Shown in pieces: positions 1 through 7,434 of a stretch of DNA of 31,756 nt. The stretch's first letter is position 1, and every line of letters begins with the position of its first letter. The notes beneath the pieces were generated by a model. It had not been told where the DNA came from. It saw only the letters and a program-made list of their open reading frames with translations, and did not search any database. The stretch lies in the NCBI GenBank assembly GCA_029218485.1, contig JAQXRK010000120.1, positions 1 to 31,756 of the forward strand, read 5' to 3'. The position numbers and the translations under genes are program-made. This DNA comes from a bacterium (GTDB taxonomy: Bacteria; Bacillota; Clostridia; Christensenellales; CAG-138).

Positions 1-786
1 GGTAAACGGCTCATGGTAGACGAATACGCCGAGCAGCAGCTGCAGCGTGGGATTGACATACAGCAGCATGCCGGACAGCGAGATGGGAACGCCGTGCACG
101 CCCGCCGCGAAGAACAGCAGCGGCACGGAGGTCGCCGCGCCCGTCAGCAGCAGGAACAGCACTTCCCTGCCCGGCACCACGCAGGGGAACAGGTAGCCGC
201 CCGTTGTCTCGGCATAGATCAGATAGGCCAGCGCAAGGGGCGTGACATACAGCGTTTCCACCGTCAGCGACACGATGCTGTCCACGCAAAGGTTTTTCTT
301 CATCGCGCCGTAGATGGCAAAGCTCCCGCCGATGCACAGCGCCAGCAACGGCGGCTTGCCCGCCTGCACCACCGGGACGAGCACGCCAATGAGCGCAATG
401 GCCGCGGCCGCCCACTGGAGTTTGGTCATCCGCTCATGGAACACCGCCCACCCCAGCAGGATCGACAGCAGCGGGCCGATGTAGTACGCCAGGCTTCCGT
501 CGAGGATATGGTTGCTGCTCACCGCGTAGATATACAGTCCCCAGTTGACGGTGATCGCCAGCCCGCAGGCCGCCAGCCGACGGCGGGTTTTCCGGTCGCG
601 CAGCGTGCTGAGCAGCGCTCCGCCGCGCCGCAGGACGACCGTGAGCAGCGCGCAGAACAGCATCGACATCACGATGCGCACGGCGAGCAGATAGACCGAA
701 TCCACCGTGGAAAACTGCTTCCAGAACACCGGGAGCAGGCCCCAGAGAATATAACTGATCGAAACAAACCATGCAGCCTTTTTCAA
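1..786 (-). CDS. rarD: RarD/EamA-family permease, C-terminus cut by window edge
   Basis: This is an inner-membrane transporter of the drug/metabolite (EamA) superfamily, RarD branch; its substrate is not established. The frame reads KKAAWFVSISYILWGLLPVFWK at the start (membrane segment 1), then WAVFHERMTKLQWAAAAIAL and later TSVPLLFFAAGV and VYHEPFT, which are RarD-like. The start is a TTG at 784-786 with a GGGAGG ribosome site 5-8 nt upstream; an ATG-only search misses the gene. It has 262 codons in the window and no stop; RarD proteins are usually about 290-300 residues, so perhaps 30-40 are missing. It lies 225 nt downstream of the YghO-like gene on the same strand and may be the last gene of that operon, although a hairpin lies between them. 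Confidence 0.85.
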   Translation of the reverse strand, partial: MKKAAWFVSISYILWGLLPVFWKQFSTVDSVYLLAVRIVMSMLFCALLTVVLRRGGALLSTLRDRKTRRRLAACGLAITVNWGLYIYAVSSNHILDGSLAYYIGPLLSILLGWAVFHERMTKLQWAAAAIALIGVLVPVVQAGKPPLLALCIGGSFAIYGAMKKNLCVDSIVSLTVETLYVTPLALAYLIYAETTGGYLFPCVVPGREVLFLLLTGAATSVPLLFFAAGVHGVPISLSGMLLYVNPTLQLLLGVFVYHEPFT

Positions 787-813
787 GCGTTTCCCTCCCA
801 AAATGAAACGAAT

Positions 814-838
814 GCGGCGACCGGTATCCAGCCGCCGC
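814..838 (-). terminator. Hairpin upstream of rarD (possible weak terminator)
   Basis: An inverted repeat of GCGGCG/CGCCGC continues, after one mismatch, into a CTGG/CCGG inner stem with an ATA loop. On the minus strand it is followed by a T-rich stretch (ATTCGTTTCATTTT) and then the rarD ribosome site. It could end transcripts of the acyltransferase operon or attenuate rarD. The rest of the 787-1011 gap holds nothing I recognise apart from a short GGGAA/TTCCC hairpin. Confidence 0.35.
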
Positions 839-1011
839 AGACGGGGTTTCCCTCTCTTTTCAAGAATGTTCCTCGGGAATGGTTCCCAAGCATTTGCCGC
901 AGCCTCCGCGCCCCGATGGAGCGGGGTGCGCCGTGCCCTGCGGTGCGATTCGCCGGGGCGCTCCCGCCCGCCGTGCGGCACTTCCGGTTCAAAGCGGCAA
1001 AGCGCGGTTTT

Positions 1012-2136
1012 CTACAGCTCCTTCACCCAGCAGCGGCGCCGCTTGTGCTGCTCCGAGGGAAAGAACTTCCACTGGGCCTGCACCTTGGTGTTGAACTCGA
1101 GCTGCGGGCCGGTCTCCGCATACTTGAAGCCCGCGGCGATGACCTTCTCCTGAATGTTGTCCATCAGCAGCGCGTTGATGCCGCAGCCCTGCAGCGACGG
1201 CTTGACCGCAACGAGCAGCATATCGAGCGTCTCGTTCTTCCCCTTGAGCGCGCGGAGCATCGGAATCCAGCCGAACGGGAACATGCGGCCGCCGTTCTTC
1301 TGCTGCGCCCGGTCGAGCGACGGGCAGCAGATGCCGAACGCCACCAGCTCCTCCTGCTCGTTGTACACAAACGCGGTCGTGCGGCCCTGCACCACGGGCA
1401 GGAACTCATGCACGTACTTTTCAACCTGCTTCGGCGTGAGCGCAACCACGCCGAACAGCGCCAGATACGTCTCATTGTAGAGCTTGAACACATCCTCGAC
1501 CAGCACGGAGAGCGGCTTGCCGAAGTTGTCCAGATCGACCACATGCAGGTGGTACCGCTTGCGGATCATTTCCGCCATGCGATGGATGCGCTCGTTCGGC
1601 TTGTCCGGGATCGTGACGCGGTATTCAAACCAGTCGACCTCCTTGCCATAGCCCCGGCGCTCCATCTGCGTGACGTAATACGGATGGTTGTAATAGGTGA
1701 AGAACAGGCTCTTCTGGTCGAAGCCCTGAATGAGCATGCCCTCCCGGTCCATGTCGGAAAAGCCGAGCGGCCCGTGCACCGCCTCGCAGCCAAGCTCGCG
1801 CGCCCAGCCCTCGGCGGCGTCGAACAGCGCATCGACCACCTCGTCGTCATCGATAAAATCGATGTGCGAGATGTTCAGATACTTCTTGTTGAACTTCGCG
1901 TTAGCGCGCGTATTCAGGATGCAGGCGATGCGGCCGACAATCTTTCCCTCCCGATAGGCCAGAAAGCACTTGGCGTCGCAGTATTCAAACGCGGGGTTCT
2001 TGTCGCGCATCATATCCGCGACCTGGCTGTCGAGCATGTCCGGCACGTAATACGGGTTTCCGCGATACAGCTTGTTCGGAAACTCCATGAATTTGACGAT
2101 ATCCCTGCGGGTTACCGCTTCCTTGATCGTTACCAA
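1012..2136 (-). CDS. YghO-like GNAT-fold acyltransferase
   Basis: This 374-residue protein resembles the YghO-type branch of the GNAT superfamily. The N-terminal region has the family pattern FPNKLYRGNPYYVP (residues about 19-32), followed by a first GNAT-like half (FLAYREGKIVGRIACI), a HGPLGFSDMDREGML segment and a second half with AVKPSLQGCGINALLMDNI as the acyl-CoA-binding-type turn. Some members of this group are, as I recall, fatty-acyl N-acyltransferases of bacterial ceramide synthesis; the substrate here is unknown. The start is a TTG with a clear GGGAGG site about 8 nt upstream. It follows the acyl-CoA ligase gene by 84 nt on the same strand, which supports a shared acyl-transfer pathway. 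Family confidence is high; function is inference. Confidence 0.8.
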   Translation of the reverse strand: MVTIKEAVTRRDIVKFMEFPNKLYRGNPYYVPDMLDSQVADMMRDKNPAFEYCDAKCFLAYREGKIVGRIACILNTRANAKFNKKYLNISHIDFIDDDEVVDALFDAAEGWARELGCEAVHGPLGFSDMDREGMLIQGFDQKSLFFTYYNHPYYVTQMERRGYGKEVDWFEYRVTIPDKPNERIHRMAEMIRKRYHLHVVDLDNFGKPLSVLVEDVFKLYNETYLALFGVVALTPKQVEKYVHEFLPVVQGRTTAFVYNEQEELVAFGICCPSLDRAQQKNGGRMFPFGWIPMLRALKGKNETLDMLLVAVKPSLQGCGINALLMDNIQEKVIAAGFKYAETGPQLEFNTKVQAQWKFFPSEQHKRRRCWVKEL

Positions 2137-2220
2137 TGCGATTGCCTCCCTTATTCCCAGTCCTCAGTGGCAAAGCAGCCCGCGTGCGCATCGGAAAGGG
2201 GCGCCCCTCCCGCGCACGGC

Positions 2221-3945
2221 TTATGCGCTCTGCTTTGCAAGCTCTTCCTTCTCAAGCACCGTATACGCAACCTTGCCAACCAACGTCTTGGGCAGCGAAT
2301 CGCGCACCTCGATCTCATACGGCATCGCATATTTGGCGATGTGGCGGCTGCAGTGCTCCCGGATGGAGTCCATCAGTTCCGGCGTTTCCACGATGCCGGG
2401 CTTGAGCACCACGAATGCCTTGACCTTCTGCATCTTGTAGGGGTCCTTCACGCCGATGACGCAGCTCATCTGCACGGCCTCATGCGCGTCGATGATGTTC
2501 TCGAGCTGAGACGGGTACACGTTGTAGCCGCTCGTGATGATCATGCGCTTGATGCGCTGGCGGAAATAGACGAAGCCGTCCTCGTCCATGAATCCGAGAT
2601 CGCCCGTGTGGATCCAGGTGCGGCCGTCCGCATGCGTGCGCATGGTGTTGGCCGTCTCCTCCGGCTGGTTGATATAGCCCATCATCATGGACGGGCCGGT
2701 CAGGCAGATCTCGCCCTCCTCGCCGTAGGGCACCTCGTCGGTCGTGCCGACCTTGACGATCTTGTAATAGGTGTCCGGGAACGGCAGGCCGATGCTGCCC
2801 TCGCGGTACATATCGTACGGGGTGAGGCAGCTTGCGGTCACGCACTCGGTCGTGCCATAGCCCTCCCGCACCTGTACGTTCGCGCCGTGCTCCTTGAGGA
2901 ACAGGTCGAACTTCTTCTTCAGCTCGATGGAGAGCGAATCGCCGCCGGAGAACACGCCCCTGAGGCAGGCGAGGTTCACATCCTTCATGTACGGGTTGCG
3001 CGTGATGCCCTCGTAGAGCGTGGGCACACCGGCGATGTAGTTGGGCTGCTCCTTCTTGAGGAGCTTGGCGTAGCTCTCGACCGAAACGCGGGGCACCAGA
3101 ATGCAGGTACCGCCCGCCACGAGCATCGTGTGGATGCAGACGCCGAGGCCAAAGCCGTGGAACATGGGCATGGCGGCCAGCATGCGCTGACCCGGCTCAA
3201 AGGTCGTCGCCATGGCGATGGTCTGCAGGCCGAGCGCGTTGAAGTTCAGGTTGGAGAGCAGGATGCCCTTGGTCACGCCCGTGGTGCCGCCGGAGAACAG
3301 GATCGCCGCCGGCTCCTCCGCCTTGCGCTTGACCAGATACGGCTGCCCGTACGCATCGCCGTTCGTAAGGAACGCGCGCCACTTCTCGGCCGGCGCAACG
3401 ATCTCCGGCACTTGGAGCTTACGCCCCTGCGTGAGCCAGTAGCCCGCGCGCAGGACGGGCGTGAGCGCATCGCCGATGGTGGCGATGATCAGCTTGTCGA
3501 GCGGCTGCTCCTTCATCACGTCCTGGAACTTGCCGTAGAACTGATCGAGCGTCACGGCCACCTTCGACTCGGAATCGCGCAGATAGAACGCGATCTCGCC
3601 GACGCTCGAGAGCGGATGGATCATCGTGGCCACCGCGCCGATGAGGTTGAGCCCGTAGAAGCACAGCACCGCCTGCGGGCAGTTGGGCAGGCAGACGGTC
3701 ACGCGGTCGTCCTTGCGGACGCCGGCCGCGGCGAACGCGCGCGCCACGCGGTGCGCCTGCTCGACCAGCTCGCGGTAGGTGGTCTTGACGCCCTGGAACG
3801 TATAGGCCGCCTGATCCGGATATTGTTCGGCCACGGCGGTCACCGCGTCCATCATGGAACCCTCGGGATAGTCGAGGTGCGCCGGCACCTTGCCGTAAAA
3901 GCGCACCCACGGCGCCTTGATCTCACTGTAAGCTTCAGTGTTCAT
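2221..3945 (-). CDS. AMP-dependent acyl-CoA synthetase (long-chain fatty-acid ligase-like)
   Basis: This 574-residue ANL-superfamily enzyme should activate a carboxylic acid with ATP to an acyl-adenylate and then an acyl-CoA thioester in the cytoplasm. The core motifs are present: the phosphate loop SGGTTGVTKG (residues 218-227), YGTTE (363-367), HTGDLGFMDEDG (446-457), the hinge region RQRIKRMIITSGYNVYP (462-478) and the C-terminal lysine in PKTLVGK (552-558). The motif set and the GYNVYPSQLEN region look FadD-like, so a medium- or long-chain fatty acid is likely. The ATG at 3943-3945 is chosen because GGAGGT lies just upstream. It overlaps the end of the E2-like acyltransferase gene by 11 nt, implying translational coupling. 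No acyl-carrier protein or thiolase is nearby, so a role in beta-oxidation is not supported. Confidence 0.92.
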   Translation of the reverse strand: MNTEAYSEIKAPWVRFYGKVPAHLDYPEGSMMDAVTAVAEQYPDQAAYTFQGVKTTYRELVEQAHRVARAFAAAGVRKDDRVTVCLPNCPQAVLCFYGLNLIGAVATMIHPLSSVGEIAFYLRDSESKVAVTLDQFYGKFQDVMKEQPLDKLIIATIGDALTPVLRAGYWLTQGRKLQVPEIVAPAEKWRAFLTNGDAYGQPYLVKRKAEEPAAILFSGGTTGVTKGILLSNLNFNALGLQTIAMATTFEPGQRMLAAMPMFHGFGLGVCIHTMLVAGGTCILVPRVSVESYAKLLKKEQPNYIAGVPTLYEGITRNPYMKDVNLACLRGVFSGGDSLSIELKKKFDLFLKEHGANVQVREGYGTTECVTASCLTPYDMYREGSIGLPFPDTYYKIVKVGTTDEVPYGEEGEICLTGPSMMMGYINQPEETANTMRTHADGRTWIHTGDLGFMDEDGFVYFRQRIKRMIITSGYNVYPSQLENIIDAHEAVQMSCVIGVKDPYKMQKVKAFVVLKPGIVETPELMDSIREHCSRHIAKYAMPYEIEVRDSLPKTLVGKVAYTVLEKEELAKQSA

Positions 3946-4816
3946 AATCCACCTCCGTATTCGCGGGCAGCTCCAGCAGCTCCGGGTGCTGGAGCAGGTA
4001 CTTGAGCAGCCGGACGGTCTTCGAATAATAATAGCCGTCGGCAATGCGCTCGTCGAGCGTCAGCCCGAGGTTGAGCACCGGGCGGATGCTCACGTTTCCC
4101 TCTGCGTCGACCAACTGCGCCAGATGCTTCTCCCCGATGACGCCAAAGAACGATGTCGTTCCCCAGTTGGTCAGGTGGTGATAGCCGGCGTTGAGCTTGA
4201 TCGAGCCGAGGTTGGACAGGAAGATCGACGCGTAATTGGGGTCGGTCTTGACGAGAAACTCCGGCACGCGGCCGTAATAGTCGAGCGTGTGCAGAATGTG
4301 AATGACGATGGTCAGCAGCCAGCGCGGGAGCTTGAGCAGCATGTCCATCCCATCGGTGGAATTGTCGGTCTTGCCGCCGCGAAACTCCGTGATCTCCTTC
4401 ACGATCCCATCGTGCAGCGTGTCGATGGTGGTGTTTCCGTCGCAGTACTGGAAGGCGAGCGCCTCGTGCGACTCATCATTAAACTGCTTCTTGACCACGA
4501 ACGAGAGCGTCAGCACCTTGCGCTGGTACATGCGGCTGCCCTGAATGAAGCGGTTCATCTTTGGCCTGAGCACAAAGCACTTGACCGCCGCCGCGGCGAT
4601 GACATGAAAAATGGTGTAGCGATACTGTGGGTTGTCCGCGTTCTTCTTTTCGAGATACGCCAGGATGTTGGTCAGATCGATCTGCTCCTCAATGAACGCC
4701 TCGTTGTCGGCGCGATTCGGAAACAGATATGGCGTAAACCCGTGCAGCGCGTCCAGATCGCGCAGCCAGACGCCGTCCCGCCGGTCGCCCCTCCGCCGTT
4801 TCTCCTTTTTCTCCAT
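3935..4816 (-). CDS. Stand-alone E2/CAT-like acyltransferase domain with altered active site
   Basis: This 293-residue protein has the fold of the 2-oxoacid-dehydrogenase E2 catalytic domain and chloramphenicol acetyltransferase. The C-terminal part reads SNLGSIKLNAGYHHLTNWG (residues 201-219) and then LTLDERIADGYYY (252-264), which aligns with the E2 signature DHRxxDG. The catalytic His is Glu256 here; Asp260-Gly261 remain. No lipoyl domain or E1/E3-binding domain precedes it; the N-terminus is basic (MEKKEKRRRGDRR). It is therefore not a pyruvate-dehydrogenase subunit and probably acts on, or binds, another acyl-CoA. The ATG at 4816 is chosen over an in-frame TTG at 4831 because GGAAGA lies 6-7 nt upstream of it. 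It is the first gene of the operon, directly under an operator-bearing promoter. Confidence 0.8.
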   Translation of the reverse strand: MEKKEKRRRGDRRDGVWLRDLDALHGFTPYLFPNRADNEAFIEEQIDLTNILAYLEKKNADNPQYRYTIFHVIAAAAVKCFVLRPKMNRFIQGSRMYQRKVLTLSFVVKKQFNDESHEALAFQYCDGNTTIDTLHDGIVKEITEFRGGKTDNSTDGMDMLLKLPRWLLTIVIHILHTLDYYGRVPEFLVKTDPNYASIFLSNLGSIKLNAGYHHLTNWGTTSFFGVIGEKHLAQLVDAEGNVSIRPVLNLGLTLDERIADGYYYSKTVRLLKYLLQHPELLELPANTEVDYEH

Positions 4817-4846
4817 GTTGCATTCTTCCAATCATAAAAAAAATAT

Positions 4847-4873
4847 CGCTATAATAGCGCTTATACTATAGCG
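4847..4873. promoter_or_regulatory. Palindromic operator candidate at the transcription start
   Basis: A perfect inverted repeat, CGCTAT-A-ATAGCG (4847-4859), sits about where transcription from the adjacent promoter should begin. A further TATAGCG at 4867-4873 pairs with the CGCTATA at 4847-4853, so the repeat reaches into the -10 box. The arrangement suits repression by a dimeric regulator such as a TetR- or GntR-type protein, but no regulator gene lies nearby. Confidence 0.5.
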
Positions 4874-4893
4874 GAAATTTGAAATAATGTCAA
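4865..4893 (-). promoter_or_regulatory. Sigma-A promoter of the acyltransferase operon
   Basis: On the minus strand the -35 box is TTGACA (4888-4893), followed by a 17-nt spacer and a -10 box TATAGT (4865-4870). The predicted start is near 4858, giving a leader of about 42 nt before the ATG at 4816. Confidence 0.75.
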
Positions 4894-5041
4894 TTTTCCT
4901 TCACAATTCCTTCGTATTGCGGGCGCGCAAAAACACCGCCGGCGCACGGCTGTGCCCGGTTCGGTCAACCGCCCGCAGACAGGGTACATCCGCCGCATGG
5001 ATGCCGCGTCTGCGCCACGCGCCGCCTCACTCATATATGCG

Positions 5042-5172
5042 CGCATATGGCATGCGCCCTGCTCCGCAAGCGTTGTCGGAATCTTCGCTTTACTCGTATA
5101 TGTATATGCGCCGCATACGGCATGCGCCCTGCTCCGCAAGTGTTGTCGGAATGTTCGCTTCACTCGTATATG
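5042..5172. repeat. Two tandem ~61-bp palindromic repeats (70-bp period)
   Basis: Copies at 5042-5102 and 5112-5172 differ at about four positions. Each begins with a self-complementary block: ATATGCGCGCATAT in the first and TATGCG-C-CGCATA in the second, so the pairing is kept while the bases vary. Each also carries an imperfect stem, CCGCAA/TTGTCGG, with loop GCG or GTG. A degenerate third edge (ACTCATATATGCGC) lies at 5029-5042. The distal copy covers the last codons and stop of alr (5160). The rest of 4894-5159 holds no gene I can support. Confidence 0.75.
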
Positions 5173-6293
5173 CGCTGTACGCGGCTGCCGAGCGCCGCCG
5201 TGATCGAACATGCTTCATCCCCGATCAAAGCCGCAACCTCCTGACCCGGCAGGAGGTTCCCCCGCTCGTCAAACCCGAGCAGCGTCGCCGTATCCCCGAC
5301 CGCGCAGCCCGTGCCCGAAGCCTCGGCAAAGCACTGATCCATGCAGCAGCCGACGAGCCGGCAGCGCTTGCCTCCGATGAGCACCGGCGCATGGACCGCG
5401 GCAAGGCGGGCGAGCAGCGAGCAATCGCCGTAGCCCACGCCCACCGTGGCGATGACCGCATCCTCGCCGAGCACATACGCCCCGCCATAGCCGAGCCTGT
5501 CGCCTGCGCGCCGCGCGCGCACATCCGTGATCAGCGCACGCCAGGACGCGACGTCCCGGATCGGCCCATCGGGGTCCTCCAAATGATTGTAATACAGCCG
5601 CCGGCCAATGCGCACGCCGTCGAGCGCCAGCTCCGGGTGGCGCTCAAAGGACGCGCTGGCGCACATGTGGCGCATGCCGTGGGCGATCCCCGCGTCGGAA
5701 AGCCGCTCAAGCGCGCGCATATAGCGGTCGTATTCCGGCCACAGCAGCTCGCCGCCCCCATCCAGATCGGAGAAATGGGAGAACACGCCGGCAACCTCGA
5801 CCACGTCCGCCGCGTCCCTGAGCTCGCCGATCACCGCGTCCAGCTCCGGCCCCGGGGCGCTGCCCAGCCGGTTCAGGCCGCTGTTGATCTTGATATGGAC
5901 GCGAAGGTGCAGGCGGCGCGGGCGAAGCAGCTCTGCCGCGCGCGCGACAAAGCCGGGCTGCGGCACGGTCAGCAGAATATCGTTCCCGGCCGCCGCAACG
6001 ATCTGCGCGTCGCTCGCCGCCGCGCCGATGACGAGGATGTCCGCGCCCACGCCCGCCTCGCGCAGCCGCACCGCCTCAGACACCTGCGCTACCGCGAGCG
6101 TCTGCACGCAGCCCGTGCGGAGCACCGCCTCCGCGACCGGAACGAGCCCGAGGCCGTATGCATCGCACTTGAGTACCGGCAAGAGCGCCGCGCCCGCCGG
6201 AAGCTCCTCCCGAATCCGCTTCACGTTCGCCTGAATATTTTGAATATTTATGAATAAATTCGAGTTGGACAACTCCGCCGCGCCGGTCTGCAC
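5160..6293 (-). CDS. alr: Alanine racemase
   Basis: This PLP-dependent enzyme interconverts L- and D-alanine, supplying D-Ala for peptidoglycan. The 377-residue protein has the N-terminal TIM barrel with the PLP lysine Lys42 in LKCDAYG, the HFSDLDG segment (173-179) and the RIGRRLYY phosphate-binding region. The C-terminal beta domain has the second catalytic base Tyr269 (LGYGGAY), VGVGYGDC and MDQ (318-320). The ending SRVQRIYE matches the RVPRxY-type end of the family. The start is a GTG at 6291-6293 with GGAGGA about 9 nt upstream. It has its own promoter with a palindrome in the spacer. It is separated from the acyltransferase operon by the palindromic repeat. A racemase of another amino acid is possible but less likely. 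Confidence 0.93.
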   Translation of the reverse strand: MQTGAAELSNSNLFINIQNIQANVKRIREELPAGAALLPVLKCDAYGLGLVPVAEAVLRTGCVQTLAVAQVSEAVRLREAGVGADILVIGAAASDAQIVAAAGNDILLTVPQPGFVARAAELLRPRRLHLRVHIKINSGLNRLGSAPGPELDAVIGELRDAADVVEVAGVFSHFSDLDGGGELLWPEYDRYMRALERLSDAGIAHGMRHMCASASFERHPELALDGVRIGRRLYYNHLEDPDGPIRDVASWRALITDVRARRAGDRLGYGGAYVLGEDAVIATVGVGYGDCSLLARLAAVHAPVLIGGKRCRLVGCCMDQCFAEASGTGCAVGDTATLLGFDERGNLLPGQEVAALIGDEACSITAALGSRVQRIYE

Positions 6294-6331
6294 TGGTACA
6301 ATATCCTCCGTGATTCGCTTGTTTCCGATTG

Positions 6332-6360
6332 ATTATACCCGCTTACAAGCGGAATAGCAA
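6332..6360 (-). promoter_or_regulatory. alr promoter with internal palindrome
   Basis: Minus strand: TTGCTA (6355-6360), 17-nt spacer, TATAAT (6332-6337). The spacer contains a perfect inverted repeat CCGCTT-GT-AAGCGG (6339-6352), which is well placed for a repressor. No U-run follows it, so a terminator is unlikely. Confidence 0.65.
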
Positions 6361-6421
6361 GGGAAAAAGGCGGAAAATCGCCCCCGCAAAAAGAAAATGT
6401 ATATTTTTTCACAAAATGGTA

Positions 6422-6450
6422 TTGACAATGAATATTTATGAGCGTATACT
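6422..6450 (+). promoter_or_regulatory. Promoter of the amino-acid ABC operon
   Basis: TTGACA (6422-6427), 17-nt spacer, TATACT (6445-6450): near-consensus sigma-A. The start should be near 6457, leaving a leader of about 62 nt. It is divergent from the alr promoter about 60 bp away. Confidence 0.8.
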
Positions 6451-6518
6451 GTGCCTTGTCAAAAAGATTGAATCACCGGCCGGCCACGCGTCCGACCGGG
6501 GAATAAGGAGAAGGAAAA

Positions 6519-7322
6519 ATGAAAAACATCGCTAAAAAAATTCTTGTGGTTTTGATGGCCGTTCTGCTGATCGGCGCGATGGCTGCCTGTGCCCCGGCGG
6601 CCGACTCCAATGCAAAGACCGTTTCGCTCGGCACCTCCGCCGATTACCCGCCGTTTGAGTTCATCTATCTGGACGATCAGGGCGCACAGCAGTACGCCGG
6701 CATCGACGTATCGCTCGCCAATAAGCTGGCCGCGGATATGGGCGCCGAGCTCAACGTCGTCAACATGAACTTCGACAGCCTGATGGCTTCCCTCGAAAAG
6801 GGCGACGTCGATTTCGTCATCGCCGCCGTGGAGGTCACGGAGGAGCGTCTCCAGTCCGCCGATTTCTCCGAGCCGTACTACACCGACCTGCCCGCCATGA
6901 TCCTCGTCAAGGCCGATAAGGCCGCCGAGTACACCAGCCTCGAGTCCTTCGCGGGCAAGAGCGTCGGCGCCCAGAGCGGCACGACCAAGGCCGATATCGT
7001 CAACAACGAGATGCCCGGCGCCAAGTTCGTGGGTCTGACCTCGGTGATCGACCTCGTGAACGAGCTCATGTACGACAAGTGCGACGCGATCGTGCTCGAC
7101 GGCGCGGTGGCCCTGGACTATGCGGCTTCCAACAGCGAGCTGGTCGTGGCGGATGTTGCCCTCGGCGAGGCGCTCCCGTTCTGCGTGGCCGTTCAGAAGG
7201 GCGACCCGAAGGGCCTGCTCGAGTCCATCAACAAGTCCATCGCCGAGGCGCTGGAGAAGGGCTTGGTCGATCAGTGGGTCGCCGAGGCGGACGAGCTGAG
7301 CAGCAAGGCGCTCGAGGGCTGA
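6519..7322 (+). CDS. Amino-acid ABC transporter substrate-binding lipoprotein
   Basis: This 267-residue family-3 solute-binding protein captures a polar amino acid outside the membrane and hands it to the permease encoded next. The N-terminus is a lipoprotein signal: KK, a hydrophobic stretch, then the lipobox MAAC with the acylated Cys at residue 24. The mature part begins with the family pattern LGTSADYPPFEF (37-48) and contains YAGIDVSLANKLA, DFVIAAVEVTEERLQSADFSEPYY and VGAQSGTTKA, typical of HisJ/GlnH-type proteins. The start ATG has AGGAGAAGG just upstream. The ligand (for example glutamine, cystine or arginine) cannot be read from sequence alone. It is first in a three-gene operon. Confidence 0.93.
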   Translation: MKNIAKKILVVLMAVLLIGAMAACAPAADSNAKTVSLGTSADYPPFEFIYLDDQGAQQYAGIDVSLANKLAADMGAELNVVNMNFDSLMASLEKGDVDFVIAAVEVTEERLQSADFSEPYYTDLPAMILVKADKAAEYTSLESFAGKSVGAQSGTTKADIVNNEMPGAKFVGLTSVIDLVNELMYDKCDAIVLDGAVALDYAASNSELVVADVALGEALPFCVAVQKGDPKGLLESINKSIAEALEKGLVDQWVAEADELSSKALEG

Positions 7323-7365
7323 CGAAAAGGCCTTTGCCACCACCTTCAAATGATGCAAACGAACA

Positions 7366-7393
7366 TGCAAAGCCCTCTGACGGGGGTTTTGCA
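7366..7393 (+). terminator. Intercistronic hairpin between binding protein and permease
   Basis: TGCAAAGCCC pairs with GGGGTTTTGCA to give a stem of about 10 bp (one G-T pair) with a short loop. No U-run follows, so it more likely protects the upstream mRNA or partly attenuates the downstream genes, which suits the need for excess binding protein over permease. Confidence 0.5.
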
Positions 7394-7434
7394 TGATTCG
7401 CGTTTTGACAGACCAGAAGAAAGGAACCCCGCTC

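Noticed and set aside
783..992. A 69-codon minus-strand frame between the YghO-like gene and rarD
   Set aside because: No clear ribosome site or family resemblance; it ends over the rarD start and crosses a hairpin.
13..4005. A 1330-codon open frame on the plus strand, antisense to the ligase and GNAT genes
   Set aside because: Long stop-free antisense frames are expected in GC-rich coding DNA. Its translation is Arg/His/Ala-rich with no family motifs, while the opposite strand has complete genes.
4861..5211. A 116-codon minus-strand frame through the palindromic repeat
   Set aside because: The translation only mirrors the DNA repeat, has no ribosome site, and overlaps the alr end and the operon promoter.
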